A DNA stretch of 64,000 nt from Sulfurimonas sp. SAG-AH-194-I05 (GTDB lineage Bacteria; Campylobacterota; Campylobacteria; Campylobacterales; Sulfurimonadaceae), in the NCBI RefSeq assembly GCF_029215955.1, contig NZ_JAEMVA010000004.1, positions 1 through 64,000 of the forward strand. Reading direction: 5' to 3'. Below the pieces are notes generated by a model, which searched no databases, was not told where the DNA came from, and saw only the letters and a list, made by a program, of their open reading frames with translations. Positions 60,886-64,000 of the stretch are shown here, in pieces. Each line of letters starts with the position of its first letter. Position 1 is the first letter of the stretch. The translations under genes and the position numbers were made by a program.

Positions 60886-61281
60886 ATGCTAATTTTAGAA
60901 ACAGATGTACGAAAAGTTACCGATGACGTAATGAATATGTTGCATGAAGATGAAAGAGAACTTATTAACGCATTTTACGATGCTGTTGTTGCTAAAGATA
61001 TAGACAAAATTGATACACTTTTCAAAGTTGTTTTAGTGGAAGTTGAAGCACATTTCAAAAGTGAAGAAGATATGATGGAGCAGGGTGGCTATGCTGGACT
61101 TGCGGTTCATAAAAGTGACCATGATGCAATGCGTGCAAAGTTAGAAAAGTTTCATAAAAGATGGGAAGTACTTAAAGGTCCAAAAGAAGTACGAAGTTTT
61201 TTAGAAAAAGACTTTAAAAAATGGATGATTTCACATGTTGCGACACGTGATAAAGATGCTTCGCAACATTTAGGAAGTTAA
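60886..61281 (+). CDS. Single-domain bacteriohemerythrin
   Basis: 131 aa four-helix protein that binds O2 at a di-iron site. Iron ligands by position: H20 (N-terminal helix, HEDERE), H56 and E60 (EAHFKSEEDM), H75 and H79 (HKSDH), H117 and an Asp at 122 or 124 (SHVATRDKD). It probably stores, buffers or senses oxygen, fitting a microaerophilic respiratory lifestyle. ATGGAGATTAA is the ribosome site and TATAATATA at about 60846 a likely -10. It converges with the receiver gene. Confidence 0.88.
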   Translation: MLILETDVRKVTDDVMNMLHEDERELINAFYDAVVAKDIDKIDTLFKVVLVEVEAHFKSEEDMMEQGGYAGLAVHKSDHDAMRAKLEKFHKRWEVLKGPKEVRSFLEKDFKKWMISHVATRDKDASQHLGS

Positions 61282-61282
61282 T

Positions 61283-61660
61283 TTATTTTTGTAACACTAA
61301 CTCCATTTGAGCAATAGCCTCTAAGGCATGATTAAACTCTTTTGGAGTGATTAAAAATGCATGAATACCTTCATCAACCATCTCGGCTAGTTTCCCCTCA
61401 TCATTTAAAGAAGCTAAGGCAACTATTTCTTGCTTTTTTTGTATCTCTTTGATTTTTTTCATGAAGCTAGTACCATTTGAAATGTCTACACTAACATCAT
61501 TTATAACAATATCGTATGTGTTTTCATCAATAAGGGCTAAAGCCTCATCTTCATTAGAAGCTTTATCAGTTGTAATAAAAACTTCATTAAATACTTTAGA
61601 ATTTGAATCGAGCATTGACTTTTCTTCTGTAATGAAAAGTACTTTGTATTTTTTAGTCAT
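61283..61660 (-). CDS. Degenerate stand-alone receiver domain protein
   Basis: 125 aa CheY-like fold. The acidic pair E12-E13 and a phospho-acceptor-position D55 (YDIVINDVSVD) are present, as is S84 in VALASLND for the conserved Ser/Thr. The invariant Lys before Pro in helix 5 is missing: LITPKEF has T105-P106 where K-P is expected. It may therefore not switch by phosphorylation in the usual way. Its ATG overlaps the AAA+ gene stop (TAATG), so the two are co-translated and probably partners. Confidence 0.72.
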   Translation of the reverse strand: MTKKYKVLFITEEKSMLDSNSKVFNEVFITTDKASNEDEALALIDENTYDIVINDVSVDISNGTSFMKKIKEIQKKQEIVALASLNDEGKLAEMVDEGIHAFLITPKEFNHALEAIAQMELVLQK

Positions 61661-64000
61661 TACTTTCCTAGTATCTCATTAAGTTCATCTTCATAAATAA
61701 TTTCTTTTTCAAGGAGTATTTTAGATAAATTTTCAATAGTAGACCAATGTTCATCTACTAAACCTATAATATTCTTTTTACCCTCATCCATCCAAGATTC
61801 AAGTGCTGTATCTATTTTTTGGTGGTAATGTTTTGTGTCATTTGCTTTAATTGAAATACCTTTTGCATCGAGTACCCCATTAATATTTATATAACCAACA
61901 TTTTCATCCATTCCATAAAGGGCAATGGCTGCATAGGCGTCGCGAGTAGCTTGTTGTAAGTCATTTGATGCACCAGTATCAAGACCATCTACTTTACCAA
62001 AACGCTTGATCTGTGCTGTACGTCCTGCTAAAGAAACACAAATTCTGTCTTTGAAGTCTTTTATTGTCATGTTGTCTTGAACATCATTGTAGTCATGTGA
62101 AATAAAGTGATGCTTATTGTCTTTAGGTGTTAAACTCACATGCTCAATATGAATGTGAGGTACAAGAACCTTGGAAATAACTGCACGTCCAGCTTCATAA
62201 ATAGCTATTTCATTAAACATTTGTTCAGGAGATAAATACGACTGTTTTTCACCGTATTTAATAAGGTTAATTTGTTCTATTAAAATGTCTTGCGTGATAG
62301 TGGGTAAACTATGACGAAGACAGTAATACGAGGCTTCTTTACCTACGAGTTCAAGCTCTGCACCGGTGAGTCCTGCTGTATACATAAGGAGTTTAGGGAT
62401 ATCAAAATCACCACTTGTAGGTTTTTTCTCAATAACTTGATTTAAAAAATATTTTCTAGCGTCTTTATCGAGGTTATTAATTTCGATATGAATTTCTACT
62501 CGTCCAGCTCGAATGATTGCACTGTCAATATTTTCTTTATAGTTTGTTGCAGCTATTACAAAAATATTTTCATCACTGTTGTCTGAAAAACCATCCATTT
62601 CAGAGAGGAGCTTATTAATAGGGACTTCTCTATTGCTATCTCCTCCACGTTTTCCAATAGTGTCGATTTCGTCGATAAAAATAATGGCAGGTGCATATTC
62701 TTTTGCTTTAGAAAAAATTTGTCTTGTCATTTCAGGTTGAAGAAGTTCTAAACCTGTTACAGAAATAAATGGAAGCTCAGCTTCTCTTGCAAATGCTTTT
62801 GCAAGCATAGTCTTACCAGTTCCTGGAGGTCCATATAAAAGCATACCTTTTGGTGGCTCAATGTTGAAACTTCTAAGAAGCTTGGGCTCTTTAAAGAACG
62901 TAATAACTTCATGAAGTCTTTGTTTCGCTTTATGATGACCGGCGATGTTTTCAAAAGATACTTTTGGTATATCAAAAACAAGACCATCTTCACTAAAGTC
63001 TTTAATTCTGATAACTTGTTTAAATTTACAGTCGATAATTTTGTATGTTATAACACCATTTTTACTTGTAATACTGTCTTGAACTTCGAGGGTAATATTT
63101 TTCCTAAAGAGTTCACGCACAAGTCTGTCGTCTTCTATTAAGGGGTTTACAGTTTCTTTTAGAAATGCGACACAAGATTTTGAAACAGATATTTTTATAC
63201 TAGTAAAACTCTCCATTACTTTTTGGGAATCTAAAATATACTCAGTAATACGGTTAAAGAAAAGTGTACTTACCTTGTCCTTGAGACGCCTTGCATCAAG
63301 TTCTGGAGCAAAGTTGAGTATTTGAATTTTTAAAAAGTTTATAAAATTATTTGAAGTTTGAAGTTCAATTTTATAACGTTTATGAAAGTCTTCTCTGTAT
63401 GTTTGAAAAACGCCATCAACTATTTTTTCATGTGCTTCGTACCCTAGCTTGTTAAATAAAACAATGTGTGCTTTAGAAAACCTAGAAATTAACTCAGGTA
63501 CAATAGCTTCTTGGTATCCACCACTTCTACTATCTCTTTTTGTTTCTCTTCTAATGGCTTCAAGAATCATCGATTCAGCTTGAATGTAATCTTTTTTGAC
63601 AAGGTCTTTAAATCTATAGTCAAGGTAAAGCTCTTTACCTAAACTTGAAGTAATAATAAATATAGTTTCTGTAAAGTCAACGAGATAGTTTGCATTTTCA
63701 TCATTATAAATAATATCTTGGTCTTCATTACATGGTTCATCTGTAATTTTATCCCAACCACAACCATCACGCATTTTTCCACCCTCAAAAATAGAAAGAA
63801 GATTACTTTGAATAGTATTATCGCATTTTTCAAAAGCATCAAGGACAATTACAGCCTTGGGGTTTCTATGAACAAAACCAGTTAATTGACCAACGCCATA
63901 CCCTTTCCAACCAGCAGGGTAACCATAAAGTTCACCACCATTTTGTTGATGGTATTGTGTCATGTCAAATTTCATGATTTTATATTTAGGTAAATGTTTG
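61660..64000 (-). CDS. Tandem AAA+ protein: Clp-like AAA (dead Walker B) + FtsH-like AAA + M41 pseudoprotease (truncated by window edge)
   Basis: At least 779 aa are visible; the frame is open past the ATG at 63975 to the right edge, so the start lies outside. First domain (to about residue 240 from that ATG): Clp D2-like, with pore-loop-type AGWKGYG, Walker B VIVLDAFEK (catalytic Glu replaced by Ala), sensor-1-like ITSSLG, R-finger-like S-R-F-S and ELDARRLKDKV. Second: FtsH-like AAA with Walker A GPPGTGKT near 381-388, IIFIDEID near 431-438 and RAGR fingers, but L-L-Q-P-E in place of the F-x-G pore loop. Third: M41-like region with TGASNDLQQATRDA intact, yet HEXXH reads Y-E-A-G-R (593-597). 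Predicted to remodel, not cleave, proteins. Confidence 0.8.
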   Translation of the reverse strand, partial: KHLPKYKIMKFDMTQYHQQNGGELYGYPAGWKGYGVGQLTGFVHRNPKAVIVLDAFEKCDNTIQSNLLSIFEGGKMRDGCGWDKITDEPCNEDQDIIYNDENANYLVDFTETIFIITSSLGKELYLDYRFKDLVKKDYIQAESMILEAIRRETKRDSRSGGYQEAIVPELISRFSKAHIVLFNKLGYEAHEKIVDGVFQTYREDFHKRYKIELQTSNNFINFLKIQILNFAPELDARRLKDKVSTLFFNRITEYILDSQKVMESFTSIKISVSKSCVAFLKETVNPLIEDDRLVRELFRKNITLEVQDSITSKNGVITYKIIDCKFKQVIRIKDFSEDGLVFDIPKVSFENIAGHHKAKQRLHEVITFFKEPKLLRSFNIEPPKGMLLYGPPGTGKTMLAKAFAREAELPFISVTGLELLQPEMTRQIFSKAKEYAPAIIFIDEIDTIGKRGGDSNREVPINKLLSEMDGFSDNSDENIFVIAATNYKENIDSAIIRAGRVEIHIEINNLDKDARKYFLNQVIEKKPTSGDFDIPKLLMYTAGLTGAELELVGKEASYYCLRHSLPTITQDILIEQINLIKYGEKQSYLSPEQMFNEIAIYEAGRAVISKVLVPHIHIEHVSLTPKDNKHHFISHDYNDVQDNMTIKDFKDRICVSLAGRTAQIKRFGKVDGLDTGASNDLQQATRDAYAAIALYGMDENVGYININGVLDAKGISIKANDTKHYHQKIDTALESWMDEGKKNIIGLVDEHWSTIENLSKILLEKEIIYEDELNEILGK

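Noticed and set aside
61660-63975. Annotating the AAA+ gene as ftsH
   Set aside because: HEXXH is lost, the F-x-G pore loop is absent, there is no N-terminal membrane pair in the visible part, and a Clp-like AAA precedes it.
1-64000. CRISPR arrays, tRNA, rRNA, insertion sequences, prophage or integrative elements
   Set aside because: No regularly spaced repeats, cloverleaf-like segments, transposase or integrase motifs were found; gaps are short and all below about 235 bp.

Overview
The window is 64 kb of AT-rich, gene-dense chromosome (about one-third G+C by eye) from a motile, respiring member of the Campylobacterota (Epsilonproteobacteria), most likely a free-living type. The evidence is the mix of families: CcoI/CcoS for cbb3 oxidase assembly, a nap nitrate reductase operon, heptose-based LPS core genes, a legionaminic-acid-type nonulosonate operon, HemN, a CJM1_0395-type metalloprotease-like protein, chemoreceptors and c-di-GMP enzymes. 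I cannot fix the genus. No rRNA, tRNA, insertion sequence, phage or CRISPR was seen. No gap between genes exceeds about 235 bp.

Layout. (1) 1-4527: the end of gmhA, gmhB, an asparaginase-like domain, ccoI-ccoS and a small cytochrome c. (2) 4646-19683: the LPS core region: hldD-hldE, a GT4, an LPS-kinase-like protein, an MBOAT plus SGNH-like pair, a GT2, an opposing GT9/methyltransferase/hexapeptide transferase operon, a membrane-anchored glycosidase-like barrel, waaF, waaC and msbA. Together they make ADP-heptose, build and decorate the lipid A-core, and flip it. (3) 19714-30004: an eleven-gene, translationally coupled operon for a CMP-nonulosonate of the legionaminic acid type (LegB, LegC, LegI, LegG, PtmE and LegF-like). 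It also holds a PHP / ATP-grasp / SDR trio and ends in a sialyltransferase-like gene. (4) 30063-38260: hemN, an Fe-S oxidoreductase, lgt, DUF2062, a DEAD-box helicase, a diguanylate cyclase, a pseudouridine synthase and an AsmA-like protein with a puzzling start. (5) 38363-43019: nap operon in the order napA-napB-napF-napD-unknown, with no napG, napH, napC or napL, and a NapB that looks like a lipoprotein.

(6) 43220-54251: signalling and housekeeping: a membrane diguanylate cyclase behind a good sigma-54 promoter match, a FIST-GGDEF-EAL protein, SUI1, DUF1653, an FAH-like protein, an ABC-F ATPase, a dCache-type chemoreceptor and a two-component system. (7) 54346-57913: an Mqo-like dehydrogenase with a glycosyltransferase and a GNAT, a YchJ-like protein and a cold shock protein. 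(8) 58147-64000: a probable late flagellar or secreted protein behind a sigma-28-like -10 element, a CZB-domain chemoreceptor, the metalloprotease-like protein, an S4 protein, a hemerythrin, a degenerate receiver and, running off the right edge, a tandem AAA+ protein.

The strongest candidate for something undescribed is that last gene. It joins a Clp-type AAA domain, whose Walker B glutamate is alanine, to an FtsH-type AAA plus M41 domain whose HEXXH zinc site reads Y-E-A-G-R. It is coupled to the degenerate receiver. Next are the PHP/ATP-grasp/SDR insertion in the nonulosonate operon, the catalytically incomplete glycosidase-like protein among the LPS genes, and the reduced nap operon.
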